From assembly GCF_019285515.1 (NCBI RefSeq), contig NZ_CP079095.1:868001-932000 (forward strand): 64,000 bases of DNA. The letters run 5' to 3'. The first letter of the stretch is position 1; each line of letters starts with the position of its first letter. Source of the DNA: Methylococcus sp. Mc7 (GTDB taxonomy: Bacteria; Pseudomonadota; Gammaproteobacteria; Methylococcales; Methylococcaceae). Made by a program: the position numbers and the translations under genes. The notes under the pieces are model-generated. The model was not told the origin of the DNA. It saw only the letters and a program-made list of their open reading frames with translations, and made no database searches. This document shows, piece after piece, positions 26,496 to 36,197 of this stretch.

Positions 26496-27212
26496 TCACT
26501 GGCCGGAGCGCGCCATCGCTACCAGGGCCGCCCTCACTTCGGCCTGCGTGGAAACAGGAGCGGGAAAGGCGAAACGCACCACCCTGGAACCCACCCGGAG
26601 CTGGAATCCCTCCCCGTCGATCCCGACCATGGCCGGCTCGCAGCCGGCCTCGAGGGCCACACCGCCCGCCTCGCAATACCGGCGCATCGCCTGGCGGTGG
26701 TCGGCGTTCATGTGCTCCAGCATCGCCCGCTCCTCCTCCGCCCGGAAGGGGTTGGGCCGCAGCACCCGTTCCGGCGACAGCCAATGGATACGCCCGAAGC
26801 CGCCGATGTAGCGCAGACGCACCGGCATCAGCCGGTAGAAGGCGAAGGAATGGGTGTTGTGGAAACGGCGGGCGTCGGGGAAAAAGGAGAAATAACGCTC
26901 GGCGGCATCCACGTCGTCCTCCGGCACGGGCTGCGCGTCCGCGAGCAGGGTCAGCCGCCCGTTGGTCTGCACGTCCCCGACGCTGCGGTCGAGCACGATC
27001 AGCGAGACCTTGGGGTTCGCCTGGACATTCCGGGTGTGCTGGGCGATGTTGGCGATGTAGATGACGGGCACGCCGCCCCGATCCAGGCAGTACGGCATCA
27101 CCGAACCGAAGGGATATCCCGGCATGTCCGCCGAATGCGTGGAAAGCACGCCGTCATACGCATGACTCAGCAGCGCGCGCGCTTCGATTCCGATTTCGTC
27201 CAATTCCGCCAT
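26496..27212 (-). CDS. HugZ-like / pyridoxamine 5'-phosphate oxidase-fold protein
   Basis: The 238-residue cytosolic protein combines a split-barrel FMN-binding fold (LLSHAYDGVLSTHSADMPGY, then YPFGSVMPYCLDRGG and ANIAQHTRNVQANPKVSLIV) with a C-terminal DUF2470 domain (EERAMLEHMNADHRQAMRRY). This pairing is that of HugZ, which binds or degrades heme, and of related uncharacterised proteins. A His-containing C-terminal domain is present, but heme oxygenase activity cannot be read from sequence. It stands alone upstream of a repeat region. Confidence 0.85.
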   Translation of the reverse strand: MAELDEIGIEARALLSHAYDGVLSTHSADMPGYPFGSVMPYCLDRGGVPVIYIANIAQHTRNVQANPKVSLIVLDRSVGDVQTNGRLTLLADAQPVPEDDVDAAERYFSFFPDARRFHNTHSFAFYRLMPVRLRYIGGFGRIHWLSPERVLRPNPFRAEEERAMLEHMNADHRQAMRRYCEAGGVALEAGCEPAMVGIDGEGFQLRVGSRVVRFAFPAPVSTQAEVRAALVAMARSGQ

Positions 27213-27243
27213 GATCCAAGTCCTTCCTCAACCTCAGCCGCTA

Positions 27244-27640
27244 GCTCCCCTCTCCCTCTGGGCGAGGGCCGGGGATGAGGGAAGCGGCGGCCGGTCATAA
27301 AACGGCTTGCGCCAATACCCTCACCCTACCCAGGAACCTATCGGAATCGTAGGGCGGATAAGCGAAGCGCATCCGCCAAACTCGGCTCCGCCGCTCTTCG
27401 AGTCAGCTCCGCTGCTCTTCGAGTCAGGGATCGTAGGGCGGATAAGCGACAGCGCATCCGCCAAATTCGGCTCCGCCGCTCTCCGAGTCAGCTCCGCCGC
27501 TCTCCGAGTCAGCTCCGCCGCTCTTCGAGTCAGCGCGGGGTGGATGCGCTTCGCTTATCCACCCTACAGGTTCCTGGGAACAATCCGGTGCGCATTGCGC
27601 ACGTCGATCTCTCCCAGAGGGAGAGGGAACTGCAGACGGT
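27244..27640. repeat. Repeat-rich region: REP-like hairpins and 21-bp tandem repeats
   Basis: No gene is supported in 27213-27642. The region starts with CCTCTCCCTCTGGGCGAGGG, then GTAGGGCGGATAAGCGAAGC followed by GCATCCGCC at 27349 and again at 27433, each followed by tandem 21-bp units of the type CTCCGCCGCTCTTCGAGTCAG (two after the first, three after the second). It closes with the inverted copy GGTGGATGCGCTTCGCTTAT (27539). Short frames across it are Arg/Ser-rich repeats and are not genes. The same family is at 35440-35780 in the opposite orientation and at 38278. Confidence 0.85.
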
Positions 27641-27642
27641 AC

Positions 27643-27915
27643 TTACGGCAACATGCCCCGTATCACCCGCTCATATTCGGGGAAATAACGCCCGATCACG
27701 GAAAGATCGAACCGCCGCAGGATGGCGGTGTTTGGCTCCCGTTCGAGCAGGAAATCGAAGGAGCAGCGCACCAGTGTCTCCACCGGTACTACGGCCCCCG
27801 CGATCCTGGCCGCGTAGGACGGATCGACCGTCACGGCATGCGAAGTCGTGGCTGTGCCCTCCACCACCACTTCGAAGGTCGAATCGTCGCATCGAGTCAC
27901 AGTCACTTCAGCCAT
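27643..27915 (-). CDS. Small conserved protein of unknown function
   Basis: The 90-residue soluble protein begins MAEVTVTRCDDSTFEVVVEG, an apparent beta-hairpin, followed by HAVTVDPSYAARIAG and VETLVRCSFDFLLEREPNTA, ending YFPEYERVIRGMLP. ATG 27915 has GGAG five bases upstream and is preferred to the upstream start at 27969. The composition is that of a normal gene. I recall similar proteins as uncharacterised in methanotrophs and cyanobacteria, without function. Confidence 0.7.
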   Translation of the reverse strand: MAEVTVTRCDDSTFEVVVEGTATTSHAVTVDPSYAARIAGAVVPVETLVRCSFDFLLEREPNTAILRRFDLSVIGRYFPEYERVIRGMLP

Positions 27916-28111
27916 GCCAGCTCCGCAATCGGCCAGTTTCCCCAGACGGCCCCAAAGATAACACCTCAACCCGCCTTCCCAAAGCTCTGCCGGCCACCTG
28001 CTTCTTCGGCCTTTACGCTTGTCCCGCTCCCCTCAGCACCGCGCCCTTCTGGAAACGGGAGCCCCGCAAATATGCATATAACAGATTGAAATTGTTAAGT
28101 ATTAATTAAAT

Positions 28112-28125
28112 TTGACGTATATCAA
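28112..28125. promoter_or_regulatory. FNR/CRP-type palindrome upstream of the fimbrial operon
   Basis: TTGACGTATATCAA matches TTGAT-N4-ATCAA at nine of ten informative positions. It lies in a distinctly AT-rich stretch (28079-28165), 172 bp upstream of the first spore-coat-U gene. A 130-bp leader follows with GGAGG at 28202-28206, of unknown role. Regulation by oxygen or a CRP-family factor is inference from the motif alone. Confidence 0.45.
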
Positions 28126-28296
28126 TATCAGAGAATTAGTTAACTTTAAAGGCTATAAGGAGATACAAGCCTTTCAGCACCGCTCGTGAAACGCTGGAAA
28201 AGGAGGTAGCTCATCCGCTCTCGCCGTGGAAAAAAACATCCTCAAGCGGCTGGAGCCCACCCGTGGATCAACAACGAAAATGTAAGGAGTTAAGTC

Positions 28297-28833
28297 ATGA
28301 ACACCTTAGTTTCGAAACACACAACCCTCCGCCGTGCCGCGGGCTTGGCCGCCGCGATCGTTTTCGTGGCCGGTGCGGGAACCACTGAAGCGGCAAGTAC
28401 GACCGCAACCTTCGCGGTGACCGCTGCCGTTGCCAACAACTGCCGGCTTCGGAACGTTACCGCTGTCGCCTTCGGCGCTTACGACCCCACCGGAGGAACG
28501 GCCACCACGGCCGCCGGCTCGTTCGACGTGCGGTGCACGAAGAGTTCGACAGCCTATGGGATCTACCTGAGCGGCGGCAGCGGTTCGGGCGCGTCATGCA
28601 CCGGCACCCCCGTACGAGCCATGACCGCCGGAACGGACTCACTGCCCTATGGCCTTTATCAGAACGCCGGTTACACCACCGTGTGGGGCTGCGACGCCAC
28701 GAACCAGTACAACTACACGTCGACGTCCAGCGGGGCATGGACAACCGTACCCATCTACGGTCAGATTCCCGCCGACCAGGACGTTCCGGCCGGAAGCTAC
28801 TCCGATACCATCACCGTGACCGTAAACTTCTAA
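28297..28833 (+). CDS. Spore coat U domain secreted pilin-like protein
   Basis: The 178-residue protein has a signal peptide (GLAAAIVFVAGAGTTEAAS) and one spore-coat-U/CsuA-like domain: TATFAVTAAVANNCRLRNVT, VAFGAYDP, the paired Cys at about 48 and 80, and the ending YSDTITVTVNF, which is the donor-strand type C-terminus. Such proteins are subunits of archaic chaperone-usher fimbriae. It is the first gene of a four-gene operon with its chaperone 28 bp downstream. Confidence 0.9.
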   Translation: MNTLVSKHTTLRRAAGLAAAIVFVAGAGTTEAASTTATFAVTAAVANNCRLRNVTAVAFGAYDPTGGTATTAAGSFDVRCTKSSTAYGIYLSGGSGSGASCTGTPVRAMTAGTDSLPYGLYQNAGYTTVWGCDATNQYNYTSTSSGAWTTVPIYGQIPADQDVPAGSYSDTITVTVNF

Positions 28834-28861
28834 GCCGGCGCAAGGACGCCTTTCATCGTTT

Positions 28862-29593
28862 ATGACTTGGTCATCCTTTGCGGCCGGGCGGTTTTTACCG
28901 ATCCTGGCCGCAGCCTTTTTCCAATCCCCCCAGCTCGTTGCGGGCGACATAGGGGTGTCCCCGACCCGTGTCGAGCTGACCGCCGCCAAGCCGGCGGCCG
29001 CCGTGACCCTGAAGAATGACGGCGGAGACAAGCTCGTCATCCAGAGCTCCGTCGTCGCCTGGACCCGCGAGGGCAAAGAGGACCGCTATACCCCAACCAA
29101 GGACCTGATCGTCACCCCGCCCATTGCCTCGGTGGCGCCGGGCGGTTCCCAGGTACTTCGCATCGGATTGCGCCGTCCGGTGGACCCCCGCCGCGAGCTG
29201 ACGTACCGGTTGTTTGTCCAGGAAGTTCCGCCGCCGCCCAAGGCCGGCTTCGCTGGCGTTCAGATCGCCTTGCGGCTGAGCCTGCCGGTGCTGGTCCAGC
29301 CGGCGGCCCCCGCCACTCCTCGGATCGTGTGGAGCGCAGCCAGACGCCCGGACGGCGGACTGGAAATTACCGCGCTGAACGAGGGCTCGGCCCTGCTTGC
29401 CGTCGACGAACTGAACCTCCGCGGCACCGTCGGCAAGCCCCAGGGACAAGGCCCGGTATCGGTATTCCCCGGTGGACGGCAGAGCTGGATTTTCCCTCCG
29501 GGGGTCCTGGAGACCGAATCCGAAACCGCCCACATCCGGGCATCCACCAACGCCGGCGTCATCGAGAGCGACGTGGATGTGGAGGAGCCTTGA
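28862..29593 (+). CDS. Periplasmic fimbrial chaperone (PapD-like)
   Basis: The 243-residue protein has a signal peptide (FLPILAAAFFQSPQLVAG) and two Ig-like domains: IGVSPTRVELTAAKPAAAVT at the start of domain 1, the G1-strand region SQVLRIGLRRPVDPRRELTY with the conserved Arg of the subunit-binding cleft, and LTYRLFVQEVPPP, as in archaic CsuC-type chaperones. It should fold the spore-coat-U subunits and bring them to the usher. The usher start lies inside its last 17 bases. Confidence 0.92.
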   Translation: MTWSSFAAGRFLPILAAAFFQSPQLVAGDIGVSPTRVELTAAKPAAAVTLKNDGGDKLVIQSSVVAWTREGKEDRYTPTKDLIVTPPIASVAPGGSQVLRIGLRRPVDPRRELTYRLFVQEVPPPPKAGFAGVQIALRLSLPVLVQPAAPATPRIVWSAARRPDGGLEITALNEGSALLAVDELNLRGTVGKPQGQGPVSVFPGGRQSWIFPPGVLETESETAHIRASTNAGVIESDVDVEEP

Positions 29594-31997
29594 ATGTTCC
29601 AACCCGGCTCTCGTCGCTGTCCTGCTGTTCCTGATGCCCATCACGGACCGCGCGCGGGAGCAGTTGAGCCCTCCCGCTGCAACTGACCCTGCAGCATCCC
29701 GGCCAGAAAAACCGCAAGCTGGCGTGTCCGGCACCGCCCAGCCTCCCGGAGACTGGGAAGAGCATCTGCTGGCGGTCGAGCTGAACGGCGAAATAGTGTC
29801 GGAAGGAGCGCTGGTGTTGCGCGGGCAGGATGGAGCGCTGTACGTGCCGAGCAACGCGGTGGAGAGCTGGCGGCTGCTCCTGGCCGGCACCAGGCTCCTC
29901 CCGCACGACGGCCAGGATTACCTGCTGCTGGCGAATCCCGGCATCATCGAGGCCCGCATCGACGATGCCCGGCAGACATTGGTGCTGAAGGTCGAACCTT
30001 CCCTGCTGGCCGGCACGGTGATCGAGGCCAGCAGCCGCCTGGCTCAACCGAAAGCCGAACGGAGCAGTTTTGCAGGTTTTCTGAACTACGATTTCAACAT
30101 CATGCATTCGCGCGAGGGCGATCTTCAGGGCGGCGCGCTGGAACTCGGAATATCGAACCGTTACGGCCTGGGCACCTCCGCCTTCCTCGCCCGGCACAGC
30201 AGCGGCCAGACCGACTCGGAACTCCAGCTCACCCGCCTCTACACCACCTGGCTCGTGGACGATCCGGCGAACATGGCCAGCCTGCAATTGGGCGACAACA
30301 TCGTGCGCCCCTGGCAGCGCGGCTACCAGGCCCGCTTTGCCGGCATCCAGTACGCCACCAATTTCAGCCTCCAGCCCCGCTTCTACCGTTATCCGCAGCC
30401 GGCCGTCATGGGCAGTCTGACCGAGGTCTCGGCCCTCGACATCTTCCTGAACGGCACCCTGGTAGACCAGCAGAACCTGCCCGCCGGGCCGTTTCAAATA
30501 CGCGACCTGCCCGCCGCCAACGGCAGCGGCGAAATCCGCGTCGTGGCGCGCGATCTGCTCGGGCGCGAACAGGTGATCACGCAGCCCTTCTACGTCGGCA
30601 AGACCATGTTGAGGGAAGGGCTGGCCGATTTTTCCTACGAAGCCGGTTTCCTGCGCCGCTACTACGGCACGGACAGCATGAGCTATGGCGCGCCATTCGG
30701 CAGCGCCACCTACCGGCGGGGCTTGAACTCTTGGCTGACCGGTGAATTGCACGGACAGGTGGTCCGCGATCAGCTCGCCGTGGCGACCGGAGGCTCGTTC
30801 CTGATCGGCACCTACGGCGTGGTCGACGCGGCGCTGGGGGTGAGTTTCGGCCAGGGCTGGGGAGAGCTTGGCGGCCTGGGCTTCATGCACCAGGGCGAGA
30901 CTCTCAGCTACGGCGCCAGTTCCTATTTCGCCAGCCAGAGCTACACCCAGCTCGGCATCGATCAGGGTCAGTTCGCCCCCAAGCAACTGAGCGATGCCTT
31001 CTGCGGCTTCACCATCACCAGCGGATCGAGCGTTTCCCTCAGATACGCCTCGGCCAACTACTTCGACCGGCCCCACGTCGACACCTATGCGGCGAACTAC
31101 ACCCAGAACCTCTGGGGGGGCCTGACCCTGAGCGTGGCGGCGAGCTATACCAGATCGGACTTCGAGGGCGCCCAGGTCGCGGCCATTCTCACCCTGCCTT
31201 TGGGAGAGCGCACGTATGCTACGACCGACACCCGGCTTACCCGCTCACAAGGCTCGCCCGCACAGTTGGAGTTTGATGCTCAGTTGATCCGTATGCCGGG
31301 TTGGGGACCGGGGTGGGGCTACCGGCTGGATGCCAGCACCAACAACCGCCAGGCCGCGCAGCTCACTGCGCAGACTGATTTCGGGCTGTTCAGCGCCGAG
31401 GTCGCGCACCTCCAGGGGGAGCTCGCCGAACGCGCCTTCGGCTCGGGAGGCATCGGCCTCATCGAAGGGCATCCGTTCCTGTCGCGGCGAATCCAGGACA
31501 GCTTTGCAATCGCGAAAGTAGGCAACTACAAGGATGTCAGGGTTTATGCGGACAATCAGTTGATCGGCCGGACCGACGAAGAGGGGTACGTGGTGCTGCC
31601 GTACCTGCGGGCCTACGACATCAACGACGTGAGGGTCGACGACGAAGACCTGCCGATGGATGCGCAGATCAAGACCCTCTCTTTGCCGGTGACGCCGTAT
31701 TTCCGCAGCGGCGTGGTGGTGGACTTCCCGATCCGGCGCTCGCGCGGGGCGACGCTGACGATCCTGCTGGAGGACGGCAAACCGATCCCCGCCGGGGCGA
31801 CGGTCACCGTGGCGGGAATCGCGGATGAATTTCCCGTCGGCATGGATGGCGAGGTCTATCTGACGGGTCTGTCCGCGCGGAACAGGCTGAAGGTCGACTG
31901 GAACGGAGAGCGATGCACGATCGAGGCCGATTATCCGGAAACCGAAGACATGCTGCCGGACCTGGGAAAATTCGTTTGCGCGGGAGTCCGCCGATGA
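29577..31997 (+). CDS. Fimbrial outer-membrane usher
   Basis: The 806-residue protein has a signal sequence in the form MWRSLECSNPALVAVLLFLM and then the usher architecture: N-terminal domain (LLAVELNGEIVSEGALVLR), a 24-strand barrel, a plug (DIFLNGTLVDQQNLPAGPFQ, RDLPAANGSGEIRVV) and two C-terminal domains (VRVYADNQLIGRTDEEGYVV; GATLTILLEDGKPIPAGATV). ATG 29577 overlaps the chaperone gene by 17 nt and has a GAGAG RBS. Its length fits archaic ushers. The next gene starts at its stop codon. Confidence 0.93.
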   Translation: MWRSLECSNPALVAVLLFLMPITDRAREQLSPPAATDPAASRPEKPQAGVSGTAQPPGDWEEHLLAVELNGEIVSEGALVLRGQDGALYVPSNAVESWRLLLAGTRLLPHDGQDYLLLANPGIIEARIDDARQTLVLKVEPSLLAGTVIEASSRLAQPKAERSSFAGFLNYDFNIMHSREGDLQGGALELGISNRYGLGTSAFLARHSSGQTDSELQLTRLYTTWLVDDPANMASLQLGDNIVRPWQRGYQARFAGIQYATNFSLQPRFYRYPQPAVMGSLTEVSALDIFLNGTLVDQQNLPAGPFQIRDLPAANGSGEIRVVARDLLGREQVITQPFYVGKTMLREGLADFSYEAGFLRRYYGTDSMSYGAPFGSATYRRGLNSWLTGELHGQVVRDQLAVATGGSFLIGTYGVVDAALGVSFGQGWGELGGLGFMHQGETLSYGASSYFASQSYTQLGIDQGQFAPKQLSDAFCGFTITSGSSVSLRYASANYFDRPHVDTYAANYTQNLWGGLTLSVAASYTRSDFEGAQVAAILTLPLGERTYATTDTRLTRSQGSPAQLEFDAQLIRMPGWGPGWGYRLDASTNNRQAAQLTAQTDFGLFSAEVAHLQGELAERAFGSGGIGLIEGHPFLSRRIQDSFAIAKVGNYKDVRVYADNQLIGRTDEEGYVVLPYLRAYDINDVRVDDEDLPMDAQIKTLSLPVTPYFRSGVVVDFPIRRSRGATLTILLEDGKPIPAGATVTVAGIADEFPVGMDGEVYLTGLSARNRLKVDWNGERCTIEADYPETEDMLPDLGKFVCAGVRR

Positions 31998-32506
31998 AGC
32001 GCGATATCTGGAAAGGCCGCCAATGGAGGGCGGCAGCCATGCTTTTCTCCCTGCTGGCCTGTCCCGGAATGTCTGGCGCGGAACCGTACCAGTGCGACAT
32101 CGGCAACATCGGCGTCCCGCACTCGGTCTACGATCCCACGGACTCCAACCCGAACAGCAGCGGCGTGGGCACCGTCGGGATCACTTGCCAGCTCAAGAAC
32201 GAAAAGCAGACGCGGCGGGTCCAATACACGGTGGCGCTGAGCCGTGGCTTCGGCGGCAGCTACAACCCCCGGCAGATGCGGGGCGGCAAAGGATCGCTCG
32301 GCTACAACCTGTATCTGGACGCGGCCAGGGTGACGGTCTGGGGCGATGGAAGCGGCGGCACCCTGCCGCTGCGGGGCACTATGCTGTTGAGCCCTACCAG
32401 TCCCGCGCAACAGGTGATCCACAACATTTACGGTCTCATCCCGGCGCTCCAGGACGTTTACGCCGGCACCTATACCGACACGATCACCATAACGCTGACG
32501 TATTGA
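31994..32506 (+). CDS. Second spore coat U domain protein, probable tip subunit
   Basis: The 170-residue protein has a signal peptide (AAAMLFSLLACPGMSGAEP) and a spore-coat-U domain: IGNIGVPHSVYDPT, GVGTVGITCQLKNE, GSLGYNLYLDAARVTVWGDG and YAGTYTDTITITLTY. It overlaps the usher stop by 4 bp (ATGA). In archaic fimbriae a different subunit after the usher gene usually caps the fibre, so tip location is inferred. It is followed 86 bp later by prfB. Confidence 0.87.
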   Translation: MKRDIWKGRQWRAAAMLFSLLACPGMSGAEPYQCDIGNIGVPHSVYDPTDSNPNSSGVGTVGITCQLKNEKQTRRVQYTVALSRGFGGSYNPRQMRGGKGSLGYNLYLDAARVTVWGDGSGGTLPLRGTMLLSPTSPAQQVIHNIYGLIPALQDVYAGTYTDTITITLTY

Positions 32507-32592
32507 AACTTCGCGGACGTGAGGCGAACGCTTTCTACTGCGGCGTTTTCGCCGTTGTAGTAGGATATGCGGTTTTTCAACGGATTACCGCC

Positions 32593-33691
32593 ATGCGCGA
32601 ACTCAATCCTCTCTACATTCAGATCAAAGACCTGAAGAGCCGTCAGGATGCTCTTAGGGGGTATCTTTGACTTCGACACCAAACAGGAACGCCTGACCGA
32701 AGTCCTGCGCGAATTGGAAGACCCGAAGATCTGGGACAACCCGGAACGCGCCCAGGCGCTCGGCAAGGAACGAACCCAACTGGAAGGCGTGGTCAACCGG
32801 CTGAACGAGATTGCGGCCGGCGTCGGCGATGCGGAGGAACTGCTCCAGCTCGCGGTCGAGGAAGACGACGAGGAGAGCGTCGAATCGGTCGCCTCCGACT
32901 TGGCGCACTATGAAAGCGTCATCGCCGAAATGGAATTCCGCCGCATGTTCTCCGGCGAAATGGACCCCAACAGCGCGTTCCTGGACATCCAGGCCGGTTC
33001 CGGCGGCACCGAGGCCCAGGACTGGGCCCAGATGCTGGAGCGCATGTACCTGCGCTGGGGCGAGCGCAAAGGCTTCAAGACCGAACTGGTGGAAGAGTCG
33101 CCGGGCGAAGTCGCCGGCATCAAGAGCGCGACCATCCGCTTCGAAGGCGAATACGCCTACGGCTGGCTGCGCACCGAAACCGGCGTCCACCGGCTGGTGC
33201 GGAAATCGCCTTTCGACTCGGGCAACCGCCGGCATACTTCTTTTTCCTCCGTCTTCGTCTCGCCCGAGATCGACGACAACATCGACATCGACATCAATCC
33301 GGCCGATCTGCGCACCGACGTCTACCGCGCCAGCGGCGCCGGCGGGCAGCACGTCAACCGGACCGAATCGGCGGTGCGCATCACCCATGTCCCGACCGGC
33401 ATCGTGGTGCAGTGTCAGAACCAGCGCTCCCAGCACGCCAATCGCGACTGGTGCATGAAGCAGTTGCGCGCCAAGCTCTACGAGCTGGAGATACAGAAGC
33501 GCAACACCGAGAAGCAGAAACTGGAAGACTCCAAGTCCGACATCGGCTGGGGCAGCCAGATCCGCTCCTACGTGCTGGACCAGTCCCGCATCAAGGACCT
33601 GCGCACCAACGTGGAAACCGGCAACCCCCAGGCGGTGCTCGACGGCGACCTGGACCTGTTCATCGAAGCCAGCCTGAAGAGCGGCCTGTAA
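32593..33691 (+). CDS. prfB: Peptide chain release factor 2 with programmed +1 frameshift
   Basis: RF2 ends translation at UGA and UAA. Translation starts at ATG 32593 ([20 protein letters not shown]) and reaches an in-frame TGA at 32668-32670; reading shifts by one base at CTT TGA C and continues from 32669 ([12 protein letters not shown]). The joined product is 365 residues. It holds the GGQ motif in [14 protein letters not shown] and the class 2 tripeptide region ([11 protein letters not shown], in RF2 an SPF-type motif at RKSPFDSG). It is directly upstream of lysS, the same gene order as in E. coli. Confidence 0.96.
32655..32670 (+). promoter_or_regulatory. Programmed frameshift site of prfB
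   Basis: AGGGGGTATCTTTGAC is the classic arrangement: an internal Shine-Dalgarno-like AGGGGG, three bases, then CTT and the TGA stop. RF2 controls its own synthesis here, because slow TGA termination lets the ribosome slip forward one base. Confidence 0.95.
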
Positions 33692-33695
33692 AGAC

Positions 33696-35183
33696 ATGAG
33701 CGAACTGCAAGACGAAAACAAACTGATCGCGCTGCGCCGCGAAAAGCTCGCCGAGCTGCGGCAAGCCGGCATCGCCTTCCCCAACGACTTCCGCCGCGAC
33801 GGCGTGGCCGCCGAACTGCATGCACGCTACGGGGAGGAAACGGCGGAAGCGCTGGAGGAAATCGCCGCTTCGGTCAAGCTGGCCGGCCGCCTGATGGGCA
33901 AGCGCATCATGGGCAAGGCCAGCTTCGCCCACATCCAGGACATGTCCGGCCGCATCCAGATATTCCTGCAGCGCGATGCGCTGGCCGAAGGCGTCTACGA
34001 GGATTTCAAGGGCTGGGACATCGGCGACGTGATCGGCGTGGAAGGCACGGTGTTCCGCACCAAGACCGGCGAACTGTCGGTGAAGGCCGCCGGCATCCGC
34101 CTCCTCACCAAGTCGCTGCGCCCGCTGCCCGAGAAGTTCCACGGCCTGACCGATGCCGAGACCTGCTACCGCCAGCGCTACGTGGACCTCATCATGAACG
34201 AGGACTCGCGCCGGGTGTTCCAGTTGCGCAGCGCCATCGTGCGCTACATCCGCGAATTCCTGAGCGAGCGCGGCTTCATCGAGGCGGAGACGCCGATGAT
34301 GCAGGTGATCCCCGGCGGCGCCCGCGCCAAGCCCTTCGTCACCCATCACAACGCCTTGGGGCTGGACCTGTACCTGCGCATCGCCCCGGAGCTCTACCTC
34401 AAGCGGCTGGTGGTGGGCGGCTTCGAGAAGGTGTTCGAGATCAACCGCAGCTTCCGCAACGAGGGGCTATCCACCCGGCACAACCCCGAATTCACGATGA
34501 TCGAGTTCTATCAGGCCTATGCCGATTACCGGGACCTGATGGACCTGACCGAAGCGCTGATGCGGGGGATTGCGCAGAGCCTGCTGGGCGGCGCCGTCGT
34601 GACCCATCAGGGCAAGGATTACGACCTGGGACAGCCGTTCCGGCGTATGACGGTGCTGGAATCGATCCTCCACTACAACCCGGACATCCGGGCGGAAGAG
34701 CTGGCCGAGCGCGAAAGCGCCGCCAGGATCGCGGCCCGGTTGGGCATCCCGGTCGCCGCGGGCGACGGGCTCGGCAAGATCCAGACCGAGATCTTCGAGC
34801 AGACCGTGGAAGACCGGCTGGACGAGCCGACCTTCATCACCGCCTACCCGGCCGAGGTGTCTCCCTTGGCGCGGCGCAACGACGAGAATCCGTTCATCAC
34901 CGACCGCTTCGAGTTCTTCGTGGGCGGACGCGAGCTGGCCAACGGCTTTTCCGAGCTCAACGATCCGGAAGACCAGGCCGAGCGGTTCCGGAAGCAGGTG
35001 GAGGACAAGGCCGCCGGCGACGAGGAGGCCATGCACTACGATGCCGACTACATCCGCGCCCTGGAATACGGCCTGCCGCCCACCGCTGGCGAAGGCATCG
35101 GCATCGACCGCCTGGTGATGTTCTTCACCGACTCGCCCTCCATCCGCGACGTCATCCTGTTCCCGCACATGCGGCCGGAATGA
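33696..35183 (+). CDS. lysS: Lysyl-tRNA synthetase, class II
   Basis: The enzyme charges tRNA-Lys. The 495-residue protein has the N-terminal OB-fold anticodon-binding domain ([20 protein letters not shown]) and a class II catalytic domain with motif 1 ([16 protein letters not shown]), motif 2 ([20 protein letters not shown]) and motif 3 ([20 protein letters not shown]). It follows prfB by 4 bp and marks the left edge of the accessory island. Confidence 0.97.
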   Translation: MSELQDENKLIALRREKLAELRQAGIAFPNDFRRDGVAAELHARYGEETAEALEEIAASVKLAGRLMGKRIMGKASFAHIQDMSGRIQIFLQRDALAEGVYEDFKGWDIGDVIGVEGTVFRTKTGELSVKAAGIRLLTKSLRPLPEKFHGLTDAETCYRQRYVDLIMNEDSRRVFQLRSAIVRYIREFLSERGFIEAETPMMQVIPGGARAKPFVTHHNALGLDLYLRIAPELYLKRLVVGGFEKVFEINRSFRNEGLSTRHNPEFTMIEFYQAYADYRDLMDLTEALMRGIAQSLLGGAVVTHQGKDYDLGQPFRRMTVLESILHYNPDIRAEELAERESAARIAARLGIPVAAGDGLGKIQTEIFEQTVEDRLDEPTFITAYPAEVSPLARRNDENPFITDRFEFFVGGRELANGFSELNDPEDQAERFRKQVEDKAAGDEEAMHYDADYIRALEYGLPPTAGEGIGIDRLVMFFTDSPSIRDVILFPHMRPE

Positions 35184-35439
35184 ACCGCCCGGATTTCCCG
35201 AAGACCGGTTGAGTCGGGCCGCGGGCACCCACTCACGTCGTTGGCGATGATCCTAGAACCTGTCTTGAAAAATCCATTCAAGCAAAGTCAATCAGTTGAA
35301 TTCAGGAAAATTCTCCGCTCAGGGCGGATGCCGAAGGCGATCCGCCAACCAATCCCCTAAGCCACACGATTTGTGGGCCCGGCTGGCATGCGTGCTGTTT
35401 CCGGATGGCGGAACCCGGAAGAGCCGGTTCCGCCCTACG

Positions 35440-35780
35440 TCGTCCCTGTAGGGTGGATAAGCGTAGCGCATCCACCTCCGCGCCGACTCGAAGAGCAGCG
35501 GAGCCGACTCGGAGAGCGGCGAAGCTGACTCGGAGAGCGGCGGAGCCGACTCGAAGAGCAGCGAAGCTGAATTTGGCGGATGCGCTGCCGCTTATCCGCC
35601 CTACGTCGTCCCTGTAGGGTGGATAAGCGATAGCGCATCCACCTCCGCGCCGACTCGGAGAGCGGCGGAGCCGACTCGAAGAGCAGCGAAGCTGACTCGG
35701 AGAGCGGCGGAGCTGACTCGGAGAGCGGCGGAGCCGAATTTGGCGGATGCGCTGCCGCTTATCCGCCCTACGATCCTCCA
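35440..35780. repeat. REP-like hairpins with 21-bp tandem repeats
   Basis: Two near-copies of a unit are visible: TAGGGTGGATAAGCG(T/A)-AGCGCATCCACC, then tandem 21-mers of the type GACTCGGAGAGCGGCGGAGCC (with variants GACTCGAAGAGCAGCGAAGCT), closed by GGCGGATGCGCTGCCGCTTA then TCCGCCCTACG. The first copy runs about 35449-35605 and the second about 35615-35770. It is the reverse complement of the family at 27349-27570. The interval 35184-35439 and 35840-36197 has no gene that I can support. Confidence 0.85.
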
Positions 35781-35816
35781 TCTCCTTTTTCAAGATAGAC
35801 TCTTATAATCCAGCGC

Positions 35817-35837
35817 GGCTGGTCGCCATGATCGTTA
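35817..35837. repeat. Second copy of the 21-bp repeat-end sequence
   Basis: GGCTGGTCGCCATGATCGTT plus A is identical to 25756-25776. In both places it follows a REP-like block and a short AT-rich spacer. It may mark the border of a larger mobile repeat. Confidence 0.65.
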
Positions 35838-36197
35838 ACGCGCCCTGTCTGCTCAGGAAATCACTCCGGCACATACGCCGCTTGGAAAGGGCGCATGAAT
35901 ATCACTATAATTCTTCTTTGATATCAGCCTACAGCAATGCGATTCATCTGATCGCAACAATAGATAAGCCAAATAACTGATTAATCTAACATCATTCTCT
36001 CCCTCCCAAAATACGTAGCCGCCCGTATTTAGCCTGTTTCAATGACGTCGTAGCCTTTGCCCCGAAAGTTGCCGCAGCCCACGACCAACGAACCAAGGCC
36101 TCGTGGAACTCGGCGGCGGAGATGGGACCGAAACCGGCTCGTTCAATACCCAAGGAACGAGCGCCAATTACCGCGACAATAAGGTAGGGGGATTTCC

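Noticed and set aside
27307-28109. Frames through the REP and 21-bp tandem repeats
   Set aside because: Their proteins are repeats of the DNA unit (AALRVSS-type), which reflects the repeat and not a coding sequence.
28145-28296. Possible c-di-GMP (GEMM) riboswitch before the spore-coat-U gene
   Set aside because: The conserved GEMM core sequences and tetraloop receptor are not present; only a GGAGG and some pairing are seen.
35828-35980. 50-codon frame after the 21-mer (MIVNAPCLL...)
   Set aside because: No RBS, start lies in a repeat, no signal or family feature; could be a remnant.
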